Shown one piece after another: positions 1 through 10,831 of a DNA stretch of 64,000 nucleotides. This stretch comes from Aquanectria penicillioides. Taxonomy: Eukaryota; Ascomycota; Sordariomycetes; Hypocreales; Nectriaceae. The translations under genes were made by a program, and so were the position numbers. Under the pieces are notes generated by a model. The model saw nothing but the letters and a program-made list of their open reading frames with translations. It made no database searches and was not told where the DNA came from. The stretch is from contig PYIU01000008.1 in assembly GCA_003415625.1 (NCBI GenBank), forward strand, positions 2,294,001-2,358,000. The letters are read 5' to 3'. Each line of letters opens with the position of its first letter. The first letter of the stretch is position 1.

Positions 1-1907
1 AAATAGGACTTTCGTCGGGTATCCAAGACTTGGCTAACAAGGTGCTTGGGATCCTGGTGCACACCCACCCATACTCCATTGACAAAAATCTTGGTTGCAT
101 GTGGGTATCTTAGTGGCTCATACTCCTCAACAACCTCCATTCCTCGGTTGATCATGAACTCAATCAACGGTTCCGAAGGAGACCCGACACTGACATAACA
201 CATCAACGACAGATTTTTGACCAGACCACAGGCTTGACCTTCGGGTGTCTCTGCAGGACAAACCAAGCCCCAATGGGTGTTGTGCAATTGGCGGGGTTTG
301 GCCAGCTTACCATCTCGTCCGATAGGTGTGTTGGTTCGTCGGAGATGGGACAAGGTGGATGCAAATGTGTATCGATTAAGCACCTGAGATACACCGGCAG
401 TCGAGCTCATGGCCTTTTTCTGGTCTCCCCAATTGCCGGTAGCCAGCGAGTACTTCAAACCGTTGGACAGCGTGCCTGGCTTGATACCGACGGCGAGGTT
501 GAAGTGTCGGTTACCTTCGACACATCGCTTCAGGTAGTTAGAAAGCTCCGTGTTCATCCTTCGCATGATGCCTCGGAAAAGCTTGGCTAAGAGAGGACCC
601 GCAAGATCCAAACGTTTCTTGCCAAAGTGATCGCGGTCATCGGGCTCGCGTCGCCCAAGGGCGCACTGCAGCAGTTTGTGGACCATGTAGCCTAGGAAAA
701 ACGCCTTCCTAGTCTCACTACCCTCAGACTGGGAGATATGTGGCAACGTCTCCTTCTGTAGGATGTCCTTGGCAACTCGCACGCGCTTTTCACGACCAAG
801 ACCTGCTTGATCACGGTTTCCTCTCTTTCCAATGAAATCGAGGGCGACCTCTCGGTCCTGCACACAAAAAGCCTCCTCGATGCAAGGTCGTAACATCTCC
901 AACATCTGGCTATCGTTTCGATCATAGCAAATATGATTGAGGATGTCCTCATCAGATACAACGCCTAGGGCACGGAAGACGATAGCCACAGGAAGATCAG
1001 ACTTGACGAAGGGGAGAGTTGTGTGGATAGTCTGACCAAAGCCTCCTCGAGCGGAGTCTCCTTTGCCATACAATTTCAACATCATGCTAGAAATAAGGCG
1101 AGACCCTTTCTCAAGGGCACTTCTGATCTCGGCAGTGTATGTGTAAGGGCTTGGCTGCGCCTTTTTAAAGACCTGGACAATGTTGGCAGCTGATCGCTCC
1201 TGAGCAATGAGAACCTTTTCACTGCCGTTGATGACGAAATAACCGCCTTGGTCATAAGGGCATTCATTGACCAGGAATAGGTTGTCATCGTGCTCTCGGC
1301 TCAAATGACAGATCTTGGACTTGACCATGATGGGTAACTTGCCAACGAAAACCATGTCCTTCCAGTCGTCTTCTGCCTTGCCTGAGTCATCCTCACCCGA
1401 CTCTTCGAGCTCCCAAACCAACTTAGTGGGATGATCACCGGTCTTTGCATACTCAGCACGCTGACTGTCGTCCATCTCGTGCAAAGCTACTTCCTTCTCA
1501 ACAGCGACGGATACCTTCTTGGTAATTTTGATGTACAGGGGGCTAGCGTATGTAAGGTTTCGATCGCGGCATTCGTATGGAAGCAGAGAGGTAACAGTGC
1601 CGTCTGTTTCGCTGATTGTTGGTCGGGAGACCATAACACTTCCAAATTTGATCTCATATCGACGAAGTGCGATCGTCTGGCCCGGGGGCGATGGGGGGTT
1701 AGGCTGATCTAGAGAAATTACAGAATATTCATTGACGAGATCCTGGATAGTTGTTTGCGTGAACTCATCGAAAGAGTCGGTTTGCTGAGAGGCAAGGCCT
1801 TTGATCTCAAAGAAGGACGAGATGACAGTCCAACAGTCCTCGGGGGTGATGCCCTCCTCGTCCTCGCCATAGTTGTCATAATCAGAATCATCTTCGTAGT
1901 CTGCCAT
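1..1907 (-). CDS. RPB2: RNA polymerase II second-largest subunit RPB2, N-terminal half
   Basis: Partial gene running off the left edge. About 635 codons are present and read open from an ATG at 1907-1905 to base 1 with no intron. The start reads [19 protein letters not shown] and is followed by the typical [16 protein letters not shown] stretch. Further in come the conserved blocks [43 protein letters not shown] and [13 protein letters not shown], which are diagnostic of Rpb2 rather than Rpa2 or Rpc2. Family proteins are about 1250 residues, so the window holds the protrusion, lobe and fork region while the catalytic hybrid-binding part lies outside. Rpb2 is the nuclear polymerase subunit that, with Rpb1, forms the active centre for mRNA synthesis. 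Nothing looks broken. Confidence 0.97.
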   Translation of the reverse strand, partial: MADYEDDSDYDNYGEDEEGITPEDCWTVISSFFEIKGLASQQTDSFDEFTQTTIQDLVNEYSVISLDQPNPPSPPGQTIALRRYEIKFGSVMVSRPTISETDGTVTSLLPYECRDRNLTYASPLYIKITKKVSVAVEKEVALHEMDDSQRAEYAKTGDHPTKLVWELEESGEDDSGKAEDDWKDMVFVGKLPIMVKSKICHLSREHDDNLFLVNECPYDQGGYFVINGSEKVLIAQERSAANIVQVFKKAQPSPYTYTAEIRSALEKGSRLISSMMLKLYGKGDSARGGFGQTIHTTLPFVKSDLPVAIVFRALGVVSDEDILNHICYDRNDSQMLEMLRPCIEEAFCVQDREVALDFIGKRGNRDQAGLGREKRVRVAKDILQKETLPHISQSEGSETRKAFFLGYMVHKLLQCALGRREPDDRDHFGKKRLDLAGPLLAKLFRGIMRRMNTELSNYLKRCVEGNRHFNLAVGIKPGTLSNGLKYSLATGNWGDQKKAMSSTAGVSQVLNRYTFASTLSHLRRTNTPIGRDGKLAKPRQLHNTHWGLVCPAETPEGQACGLVKNLSLMCYVSVGSPSEPLIEFMINRGMEVVEEYEPLRYPHATKIFVNGVWVGVHQDPKHLVSQVLDTRRKSY

Positions 1908-3659
1908 GATGACTGATCAACAACGAAAGATAGCGCAACAGTATTTTTGGGGTTGCTCGGAAGGCAGTAGTCGCGGGATTGGGGGCAGGAGACGGCGTCT
2001 CAAGCAAGATGACGGTTGCTTTGAATGCGACAGAGCAGAGCTAATGCAGTGGCGATGACCACGACAGGGCGGTCAATACGAGACCTGGCACCCGGAGCAC
2101 CCCGTGAGCATTTGGTAGTAATTAAGGAGGACGGCAGGGACCCAAAGGAGGGGATGAAGGGGATCGTGGGGATGCGCAGAGTGGTGGAGTCGTAGGTAGG
2201 TGTTGATGAATTTGTTTGACTCGAAAGTCCTTGGTGAAGCCTTGAGGCTTCAGGAAACGGAAACGCGACCACCGCTAGAAAAGGCTAGTCCACATATGAA
2301 CTAGCAGCGTATTTCTTCAAGCAGCTTTGTGAAAGGCTGCGACGTGGTGAGAGACCTGCTGAATAAGCACTTGGCTTTGTTGTGGCTGGTGAGTCTTCCA
2401 GCCTGTGTGGCGACCAATACGTGGCAGTGTTGGGTGAGAGAACACTAAGGTTTCTTGCCTGAGGTAGGAAGATCTGAAACACTCGGTGCTCTATCATCAG
2501 ATCGGGTGCCCTATCTGGATAACCTAACACCATTCCACGAACACACCATCTGAGCCTGGCAAGGCAAGAATCAGTCGATGCTTCTCATAACCCCGCTGCC
2601 TCTCTCGCCATTAGGGAGGTGGCACATAAGGAGAGAGAGCCATGCCTGGCTGATACCATTGACCTCATCAATATGGAGCAGAAAACGCAGTGGTAATGTT
2701 TTATCCATCCATACTGTTGACTCAAATTCCGAACTATGTTCATGTGGAGGGAAGAGAGTATAACCTTTGATCCTGCATATACTCTTCATTCGCAGCGGCA
2801 TTAATTCAAGTAGTCAGGATACCGGCAGCCAGCATGCCGGACGTCCGTCAAGCAGTGCCCTTTGCGAGATGAGAATTATTGCGATACGCCCTGTGAGGGA
2901 AACGATGAAGCTGACACTGACAGTGGCAAAATTGATTGGATAGCAGGGGAAAGGGAAAAGCAAGCAAATGTTAATTCATCCCGTCTCGCCAAAGCCGGCT
3001 CTAAATGGCACCAAAATATCCCTGCCCACCGGTATCGTGCAGGTTGCCGCATCTCGGCAAGCATAATTTGGCGCCTAATTCGTACCGAGTACTAGACCTA
3101 GGCAAGAGTTCTTCTTCTGATCTGCTCGTTTGGTGATCAAATCCCAGTTGATTTGAGGTTACAATTTCGGATGTGCACTCCGAGGAAGGCGCTGCCCACC
3201 CCACAACTGTTCCTGAAACCAGAGCTTGGGGACTTTCATTTCTCTCTCGGCTGGTCGATCCCAGGCCTCCCTAGTCCGTCAGACCAGCTCCAGGCTTCCC
3301 CATTAGTGGAGGATCTCAGCCCGAGCCCAGAGCGCGCCCTAAATGGCCCACCTCGATCCCATAACACCATCAACCTCGTGGGCTATTCTCCTAGGTCTCT
3401 TGGCATCTCTCGATGGCGACCCATGTAATCAATGGATCATGGTCCAACATGCCACTCCTTCAGCCGTCCCTAGCTTTTCTATTGGCTTTCAAAGTACAGC
3501 AAATGGGCGCCATAGTCGTATAAAAGCTGCCATGGGTCTCCTTCAACCAACTCATAGCTGCTGTCTTTCATTCAATCTTTGTTGTCGCTTTTTTTTTTCT
3601 TTTCTCCACCACTCTCTTTCAACTGACTGTCTCTCTTTAACCTTCTTTTCAACGCCAAA
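1908..3659. other. Divergent intergenic region RPB2 / GH45
   Basis: This 1.75 kb spacer separates two divergently transcribed genes. I see no convincing coding region; the short ORFs have no family-like sequence. The right end carries a TATA-like box (3519-3526), an inverted CCAAT box (ATTGG, 3481-3485) and a pyrimidine-rich 5' UTR before the GH45 start. Confidence 0.7.
3519..3526 (+). promoter_or_regulatory. TATA box of the GH45 gene
   Basis: TATAAAAG lies 134 nt upstream of the GH45 ATG and is followed by a CT-rich leader, the usual arrangement of a strong inducible fungal promoter. An inverted CCAAT box lies about 35 nt further upstream. Confidence 0.6.
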
Positions 3660-4926
3660 ATGCGCTCCTCTGCAGTTTCTCTTGCCCTAGCAGGCCCAAT
3701 TGCTGTCCGTGCTACTTCCGGCACCGGCTCAACTACTCGATATTGGGATTGCTGCAAGCCTTCCTGCGCTTGGGAGGGTAAGGCTTCTGTCAACGCTCCG
3801 GTCCTCACCTGCGATAAGAATGATAATCCCATTTCGGATGCCAATGCCGTCAGCGGTTGCGACGGCGGCACATCGTTCACCTGCAGCAGCTATTCCCCAT
3901 GGCAGGTCAACGATAACCTCGCTTATGGCTTCGCTGCTACGAACATTGCTGGAGGGTCTGAGTCTTCATGGTGCTGTGCTTGCTACGCGTAAGTATGATT
4001 CGCTCACCTCTAGATAATACTACTTCATCAAAGTACTCCGTTGCGATTGTTGGCGCTGATTCAATTTTGCATACAGTCTCACCTTCACCTCAGGCTCTGT
4101 CAAGGGCAAGACTATGGTTGTGCAGTCGACAAACACTGGAGGCGATCTTGGCAGCAACCAGTTCGATCTCCTCATGCCAGGTGGTGGCGTTGGTATCTTC
4201 GATGGTTGCACCTCTGAGTTTGGTACGGCCCTTCCTGGAGCCCAGTACGGTGGCATCTCCTCCCAAAGCCAGTGCTCCAGCTTCCCTGAGATTCTCAAGG
4301 ACGGCTGTAACTGGCGCTTTAACTGGTTTGACAATGCCGACAACCCATCCGTGACGTTCGAGCAGGTCCAGTGTCCCACGGAGATCACTAAGATTTCTGG
4401 ATGCACTCGAGATGATGACGGCGACTACCCTGCATTCAGTGCCAGCGGCTTATCGACCGGCTCTTCTTCCACTTCTTCTGCAGCCACTGCCTCGACTAAG
4501 GCTTCATCGGAGGCCTCTAGCACTTCTGCTGCCCAGACCTCTCAAGCTGCTGAGACTCGGGCTGTTGCCTCTTCTGCTTCTTCCCAAAAGCCTGAGACTG
4601 CCGTCGTTGAGAAGAGTGAGACTGCTGCTCAGACCCAGACCCAGAATGTCGAGGCCTCCGCTTCCCCCACCAAAGTGTTGGAGGCAACTTCTCAAACTCT
4701 CCAGACCAAGACCAAGACGAAGGCCAGCGGGTGTGCAGCTCACAAGACCACTGTTACTGCGGATAGCACGGTCGTATTTGCTGCATCTGCTTCTACTTCG
4801 ACTGTCGCTGTCTACCGCCAGTGCAACGGCTCCAAGGACCTCTTCCCCAACGGTGCTTTAGCTTGCGCTACTGGCAGCACGTGTGTGTACTCCAATGATT
4901 GGTACTCGCAGTGCGTACCCAATTAG
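3660..4926 (+). CDS. GH45 endoglucanase with CBM1-like tail
   Basis: Secreted endo-beta-1,4-glucanase (cellulase) of glycoside hydrolase family 45. Exon 1 is 3660-3988, the intron 3989-4076 (GTAAGT...ACAG), exon 2 4077-4926, giving 392 residues. A short signal peptide (about residues 1-17) precedes [13 protein letters not shown], which holds the catalytic base Asp30. The second catalytic Asp is Asp152 in [10 protein letters not shown]. The Cys-rich double-psi barrel runs to about residue 245. It is followed by a Ser/Thr/Ala-rich linker and a C-terminal block, about residues 358-392, that ends [10 protein letters not shown] and resembles a cellulose-binding CBM1 but has an unusual front half ([19 protein letters not shown]). 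Family-45 enzymes from Fusarium carry the same style of tail. The protein acts outside the cell on plant cell wall; regulation by carbon source is likely but is not shown by the sequence. Confidence 0.95.
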
Positions 4927-5238
4927 GTACCCTGACTCCCAGTTACCACATGAGAGCTCGAGGCATATTTCGAGAGAGTGCCATCCCAGTGGGCTGGGCC
5001 TTTATTGAGTATGGCACCCTGACCCTGATGTTCGGGCTTGTACATAAAATTCTATTTGTTTTTTTTTGTATATACTTGTGTAGATGAATTGTCAGTCCTG
5101 GACTGGCCTCAAAAATACTCTGGTTACCTTTCCAGAGGGGCATGTATTTTTAAGACTTTGATACCAGAGCACCCCTCGTGTAACGCCAAGTGTCAGACTC
5201 CGAAAAGAACAAAAGAAAGAAAATTGCATTGCAGCGGC

Positions 5239-6705
5239 CTAATATAGGCAAATGCCACCAACATCATCATCCATAGTCCATGACCCAGCCAGCCCCTTGA
5301 CCTCAACGTCTTCAGTTTCAATGGGGCTACCGAATTCCGACTTCCCAAGAAAAAAATCATTTTGACCCTCAGTCTTGATCTGTCTTTTCATGAACCGCTT
5401 AGTCCACTCCTCAATAGCAGGTTCTCCGGTTTCATCTCGTGCTTGCTTCAAAAATGGAATTAACGCAGTGCCCCCAGTGCCCTTCTGGTTCTGCTGGCTC
5501 TTGCGGGATGCAACAGCAAGGTTGAGACGCTGGCGGGTAGCCTCAGGGCTGCGAGACCTACTACGAGCCCTAACCTGTTTCGAAGGGTTGATTATGTAGC
5601 GTGTTACAATTGCGATATGTTTGTCGCGGAATGCACTTAGCATTGCTAAGCAAGCATCGTAAGCTAGGCATAGTTGCGTGTCTTGTTGGTTCTCTTCGAC
5701 AAACTCTCGGATGTTGGCCACCATTGACACGTCATTCAGGAACTGGGCGTGTTGGCCTGGCATGTACCGACGCATCTCCATGATAAAGTTGTGTCGGTTA
5801 GACGATCGGCCACCTCGGTCTGAATCGGATGGTGGATCGCGAGACTCGCCGGTGGGGCGATGTTCAATCCCGAGGACAATGTCAAAAAATTGTATCAAAC
5901 TGCTTTGGGCATTGCTGCCGCCGCTGTACTGTTGATACGTCTCTGTTCCGGTGCCGATCTCATATAGGACACCTCGGGGAAGACCAGCCTCAGCCATATT
6001 CTTACTACCAGCAAGAAATGGTCGAATACGGTGGTAAAAGATGGTCGGGTCGCAACTCTCATGCATTCGTTGTAAAATGGTCGTGAGATCCGTTAGTCGC
6101 TCCGCGAAGGTGCGCAAGCAACGAGACACTGTTCCGACATCGTTGTGCCGAGCGGCGGCGATGGCAGTCAGCATCAGAGAAATAATGGGGGCACCCCGGG
6201 CCTCAATAGCAACAGAAATGAGATAGAACCATGACTCATCAAGAGAACCTGTAAATGTATTGAGAGAGGCGAGGTTTTCCATATTATCAATAGGCTCATC
6301 CATGAAGAGTGGCTTGAAGTTCCAGAGGCAAACGGCAGCGTAGGTTGCGACGGGAGGTACCTGAAGGCGCTTGGAGATCTCAAGCAGTGGAATAGAGATG
6401 GGTGGGGGGAGCCGGTCGCATGGCGAGTCGCCTCCCCAGATATAACCGTGAGACATGAAACTGAGGAGAGAATAGGCACGACGCCACTCAGCGTCATGCT
6501 CAAGCCCGATTGTTGAGAGGACGGGTAGACGATCAATGACGCCACGGAGACGACGGCTGAGGATGAGGGCCTGAAGATTGGCGGAAATAGCTTCCCATTT
6601 GTTGTAATAAGGATCAGGGAGCCGGGTCAACGGTAAAACGTCAGGGAGGAAGCCGTGTGTTGGAGAGAGGCCATATTCAGCAAGGGCTGGAATAGGAGGC
6701 AGCAT
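5239..6705 (-). CDS. Indoleamine 2,3-dioxygenase
   Basis: Single-exon 488-residue haem dioxygenase that opens the indole ring of L-tryptophan to N-formylkynurenine, the first step toward kynurenine and NAD. The IDO signature regions are visible: SWFYLISVAIEARGAP (distal-pocket Ser164), RIRPFLAGSKN (Arg228, the substrate-carboxylate region), YSGGSNAQSSLIQFFD, and MRRYMPGQHAQFL with the likely proximal haem ligand His319. Length matches fungal IDOs, which often carry an insert; here a Ser/Asp/Arg-rich insert lies around residues 285-305. The C-terminus is extended past the haem-binding helix bundle. It is cytosolic in this family. Fungi often have several IDO paralogues and I cannot tell which one this is. 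Confidence 0.93.
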   Translation of the reverse strand: MLPPIPALAEYGLSPTHGFLPDVLPLTRLPDPYYNKWEAISANLQALILSRRLRGVIDRLPVLSTIGLEHDAEWRRAYSLLSFMSHGYIWGGDSPCDRLPPPISIPLLEISKRLQVPPVATYAAVCLWNFKPLFMDEPIDNMENLASLNTFTGSLDESWFYLISVAIEARGAPIISLMLTAIAAARHNDVGTVSRCLRTFAERLTDLTTILQRMHESCDPTIFYHRIRPFLAGSKNMAEAGLPRGVLYEIGTGTETYQQYSGGSNAQSSLIQFFDIVLGIEHRPTGESRDPPSDSDRGGRSSNRHNFIMEMRRYMPGQHAQFLNDVSMVANIREFVEENQQDTQLCLAYDACLAMLSAFRDKHIAIVTRYIINPSKQVRARSRSRSPEATRQRLNLAVASRKSQQNQKGTGGTALIPFLKQARDETGEPAIEEWTKRFMKRQIKTEGQNDFFLGKSEFGSPIETEDVEVKGLAGSWTMDDDVGGICLY

Positions 6706-7481
6706 GGTGATCGTACAATCCTCGGTTTTGAGTCACTAGGTGCGCGTGGAATGTCAATGCGGGAGCACCAGTCTCTTTTCTGAGTGTTCTTGAAGGCGCC
6801 AAAGGAGAACGAAGGCCAGAGAAGATGAGAACCAAAAAATGGGCAACGATGGTGTTTGTGGGGTTGGTTGCAGAGCTAGATCTAGTCTAGGCAACTCGAG
6901 TCAGCGAGTCAATGACTGATCTGGGCCCTTGTGAAATGTCCGTGGAAGTTGGAAATGAAAATTGAATTGGCGGAGGAGAAATTCGGGAACAGCGGGAGGG
7001 TTGTACTAGAAAAAGCAGAACAAAAGTCGCTCTGAGAGTTGCGAGCGCTGGCGAAGTGGTTCTAGGACGACCGGGATTGGCCGATCGGTCGAGGGGGAAA
7101 TGTTAGAAGAGCAAAATGGAATTGTGTGGGTGGATCCAGATGAGCCAGGTTTTCGGTCAGTGAGCATGAAGCCTGTCCAAAAAAATCATGGTCTTGCCTG
7201 TCCTTTTTTTTTATTGCTGACTTAGTGCGTTGCGGTCGCTGGTATGACTTAGTCAAATCGACAGTCGGAGGAGTCCGGACATCTTGAAGTTGCGATGGCT
7301 CCGTCTTCGGCGTAGAGAAAGAGGGGTGTCGTTGACCCTTTGGCGCTTTGCTCTGGCTTTGAAGAGAAAAGGAGGGAGGTGTGCGGGGCACAACTTATTA
7401 ACAAACATAAAGTTGGTACAAACTACTTCAATAGGATGCATCATTCAAGGAATGTTGCGAATGCACAGAGCGGTAGGCACT

Positions 7482-7548
7482 TTAGGTAGGTACCTACCTG
7501 CCTTACATTGGATAACAACAGCACCTACCTACCTACCTAGGTAGGTAT
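7482..7548. repeat. TAGGTA/TACCTA palindromic repeat
   Basis: Two clusters of self-complementary 4-nt-step repeat (TAGG/CCTA) with a 23-nt gap. Each can fold on itself. Similar clusters recur at 8020-8052, 25437-25533, 48922-48970 and 62195-62240, always between genes. Confidence 0.75.
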
Positions 7549-7880
7549 TTGAGGTTGGCAGTCGGCCTTCCAGATGAACTGATACTTGAGGGCGCTAATT
7601 GTTAAGTCCTGTTTGCAAATGCTTATGACAAAGGCTCATAACTCACTTGCAAACTTGATACCATCTGTGTTCAAGTTGCACCTGAGCGTGCAGAGGATTG
7701 GATGCGGTATGAACTAGACTAATTGCCATATGTTGCATTGGCACTTACTGCCTCAAGGTATGTACCGTACCCTGGTAGGTACCAGGGAGAGACAGCCTGA
7801 CAGGTGGTCAGAAACCGGTCCCGACCCCCACCATGGAGGGTCGTGCTAACGGGTACGTACTTGTTGTAAATTACGTCGGT

Positions 7881-7922
7881 GGGAGGTGGGCAGAGGGAGG
7901 TGGGCAGAGGGAGGTATCCAGA
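7881..7922. repeat. Three-copy 14-nt tandem repeat
   Basis: Unit GGGAGGTGGGCAGA occurs at 7881-7894 and 7895-7908, and a diverged third copy (GGGAGGTATCCAGA) at 7909-7922. It is purine-rich on the plus strand and intergenic. Confidence 0.8.
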
Positions 7923-8177
7923 ACCACCACCACCTCAACATCAATGCTCAAGAATGAGTAGGTGCTAGGTACCGCACATCACCAAGAAGCCCGCCAACCA
8001 AGACGATCCGCACCTCCTTACCTAGGTGCCTAAGTAGGTAGGTAGACACCTAACGCACTCGTGCTGATCCTGCCAAGCTAACTCGAGCCCATGAGTTGCT
8101 GCTGTCTATTTTCATCCTGTCGTCGCCCGTGCTTCCTTCAACATCAGCAGCATATTCTCTGCTCCAGCATCGTCACA

Positions 8178-9927
8178 ATGCCTGTACAGCAGCACGTCCT
8201 AAACTGGCTATACAGCATCCTCACCAGCGTCCGATTCCCCTTTCCATCGATAATTTAGCAATAGCCCCGTGTATCATATACTGACTCCTTGTGGCTGCAT
8301 CAGGAATACCAAGACGTCAACCGAGCCTACAATGACGTCGCACAAGCTCTCGATAGATATCCATCCCTTGCGCCGCGAACCGACGTTCACAGTACTACCA
8401 CCCCAACTCGGCTTATTTCTAGCGCAACAAGTCTGACTCACCTTGGTAGCATTCTCGAATGGTGCCAATGCACTCCTCCTACATCTTTCAGGCACTCTCC
8501 CAGCCAACTTCCGTGGTATCACCTACCGCTTCCCTGTTTCCATATGGGTTCCCCATGCCTACCCAAGAGAACCGCCTATGATCTACGTTGTTCCGACCGA
8601 TGTTATGATGATTCGTCCAGGTCAACATGTCGATCCCCAAGGCCTGGTCTACCACCCATACCTCGTTAGGTGGGCTGAGTTTTGGGATGTATGTGAATCA
8701 AACCAATAAATTATCTTTCCTACATGCTGACTCTGGTGGATAGAAATCTAATCTCCAGGACTTCTTAGCAATTTTAACCGACATATTTGCGAAAGAACCG
8801 CCCGTTATCTCCCGGCAACAAGCACCATCAACCTCTCGGCCATCGCAGCCTGGCCTCGATCCGCCTCCAGTTCCGCCCCTGCCTCCGAATTTAGCTCCCC
8901 AAGTACCATTGACAACACGGGATCAACTTGCCATGGAGCAACAACAACAACAACAACAACAACAAGAACAACAACAGCCGCCTCCTCCTCCTCCAAAGGC
9001 ACCTCAGGGTATGCCCCCAAACTGGCATAGCACTGATCTTATCGGGCCAATGGTTTCTCCCCTCCCTGAGAGCTCTCCTGCCGAACCTCGACGGCTCCCC
9101 CGATATGATTCTGCACCACCCCTTCCGTCTCAGACCCAAAAGGCCGAACTACCGGACACCAGATATGTCCACCCCCATCTACAGCATCCTACAAACCCCA
9201 TACCCCTACCAGACCACACAACGAATGCCCAAGCTCCGTATTTTACCCCTCCGATACAACGGTCTCCCAGTGTACAAGCGCAGTGGGAGACCCCACAACA
9301 ATCTCAAATATGGAACACGAGGCCCCAACCACTTCAACCTCAAGCAAAGCCACCCCCCTTTCCCGATCTGCTTGATGAGCCTCTCGAACTTAGTGTCCCT
9401 GCCACCTCGATTATTTCAGGCCCCCGATTCCCCCCAATCCGGAGAAGGATGCTTTGCTCTGTCAATTGGCCCAGACTCTCTGTGCTATTCGAGTTCGCAG
9501 CCGGCAACAAAATGATTCAAGCATGGCTGGGCTACAAGCGCAGCGCAACGCTATGTTATCCACGATACCAATGCTTCAGGCAGAAGCTGGACAATTGACC
9601 CAGCTGTTCAGTGTGCTTACATCAAATTCTAATATTCTACACGATGCATTGCATAGGGCCGATGGCGTTGTCAAAGGTTCAAAAAACCATCCAGTTCCAA
9701 ACATAGATGAGTTGTTAGTAGCACCAACAGTGGTTGCCAACCAACTTTATACATTAGTCGCGGAAGAAAGAGCGTTAGGGGATGCGATTTTTGTACTCGG
9801 ACGCGCAGTAGAACGAGGGCGGATATCCCCCGCCGTCTTCGCTAAAATGACGAGGTCACTCGCACGAGAATGGTATTTGAAGAAGGCGCTCGCCCGGAAG
9901 ATTGGTCAAGGGATGGCGCTGTCCTAG
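8178..9927 (+). CDS. VPS23: ESCRT-I subunit Vps23 (Tsg101 homologue), frame lost at a C-run
   Basis: Sorting protein that recognises ubiquitinated cargo and builds multivesicular bodies. Exons: 8178-8228, 8304-8391, 8450-8688 and 8744-9927. The UEV domain (about residues 1-145) shows EYQDVNRAYNDVAQAL, FRGITYRFPVSIWVP and PGQHVDPQGLVYHPYL. A polyglutamine run (8936-8976) and a long proline-rich linker follow. The C-terminal coiled coil and steadiness box read ELLVAPTVVANQLYTLVAEE and KKALARKIGQGM. The frame breaks at the C-run 9421-9425: adding one C joins ...TSIISG to PPIPPNPEKDALL, the expected family sequence. Without it the reading frame ends early at 9598. I favour a sequencing or assembly deletion; a true pseudogene or an extra intron ending at 9419 is less likely. 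Confidence 0.9.
8936..8976 (+). repeat. CAA-repeat encoding polyglutamine in VPS23
   Basis: Near-perfect CAA trinucleotide repeat encoding about 13 glutamines interrupted by one Glu, directly before a run of prolines. It sits in the linker between the UEV domain and the coiled coil, where length changes would be tolerated. Confidence 0.85.
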
Positions 9928-10831
9928 CGGAGGACCTGTCGCAAAGGTGCTGGCCGAAAAGAAGACCGACGGTTGATATGTCGGTCTGAAGGTTTACGTA
10001 CACCTACAGATGGTGACATTGTCACCGAGATCTAGGCTCGTCCCCTCTGGATATGTCGCCACCATATGCGATTGTCCATTTGGTAAAGCTAGGACAGCTT
10101 AATCAAGGGTGTGCTCCTTGGTTCCATTTTGGCATAGAAGTGCAAGCCTGTGGCGTTGACATGACCTAAACTGACGAATGAACATTTGTGCCGCGTTCTT
10201 GGTGGCTCCAGCAACACGCAAAGTCTGACTGCATTGGACAAGAGCTGTCTATTTTTTGAAGCGCTCTATGCGAATGACAATACGAGCCCAATATCAATAC
10301 ACCGTTCCCAAGTTCTGTGATTTGGAATGAGGATGTGGGGTTCGCGGACAAGCTGAGGAACAAGTCTAGTTCAAGCCCCCAGCGAGAACAATACCAAGTC
10401 ACCGCGCCACCAAATATAGAATAATAGCAACGCTAGTTGCAGCGCCGCTAAGTGTATCATTGATGTTTCTGATAGCGCATCTGTTAGACTCCCATTCTCC
10501 TGATAGCAACAATACATTCTCGTTTGCAATGGGAAGAAATTCTTCATTCGCAGGGTTTGACTTTTCTGACCCATCGATCGAGTTGCCACCTAAACTTCAG
10601 TCTCGATCCTTTCTCATTTCATCATCCTTGTGTTTGTGGGCCTGGATACAATCCAGTCGGATATTTACCTCCGTGATATTCGCATCAACATCCTACATAA
10701 CATAACGACTTGGCCCCTCTACTTCAGTAAAGCCAAGTAAAGGCCAGTTTTTTATCTCTTGGTTCTATAGCCATCATCGTTTTCTGAATCACATCACCAC
10801 TGTCACCATTCAATCAGGTTGGATTGAGACC
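9928..10831. other. Intergenic region VPS23 / STE2
   Basis: Spacer of 904 nt between two genes on the same strand. It should hold the VPS23 3' UTR and the receptor promoter. I see no coding region. Confidence 0.6.

Larger units (their letters stand above)
6706..8177. other. Intergenic region IDO / VPS23 with palindromic repeats
   Basis: Divergent spacer of about 1.5 kb. It has no credible gene but several TAGGTA/TACCTA palindromes (7482-7548 and 8020-8052) and a 14-nt tandem repeat at 7881-7922. Confidence 0.6.
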
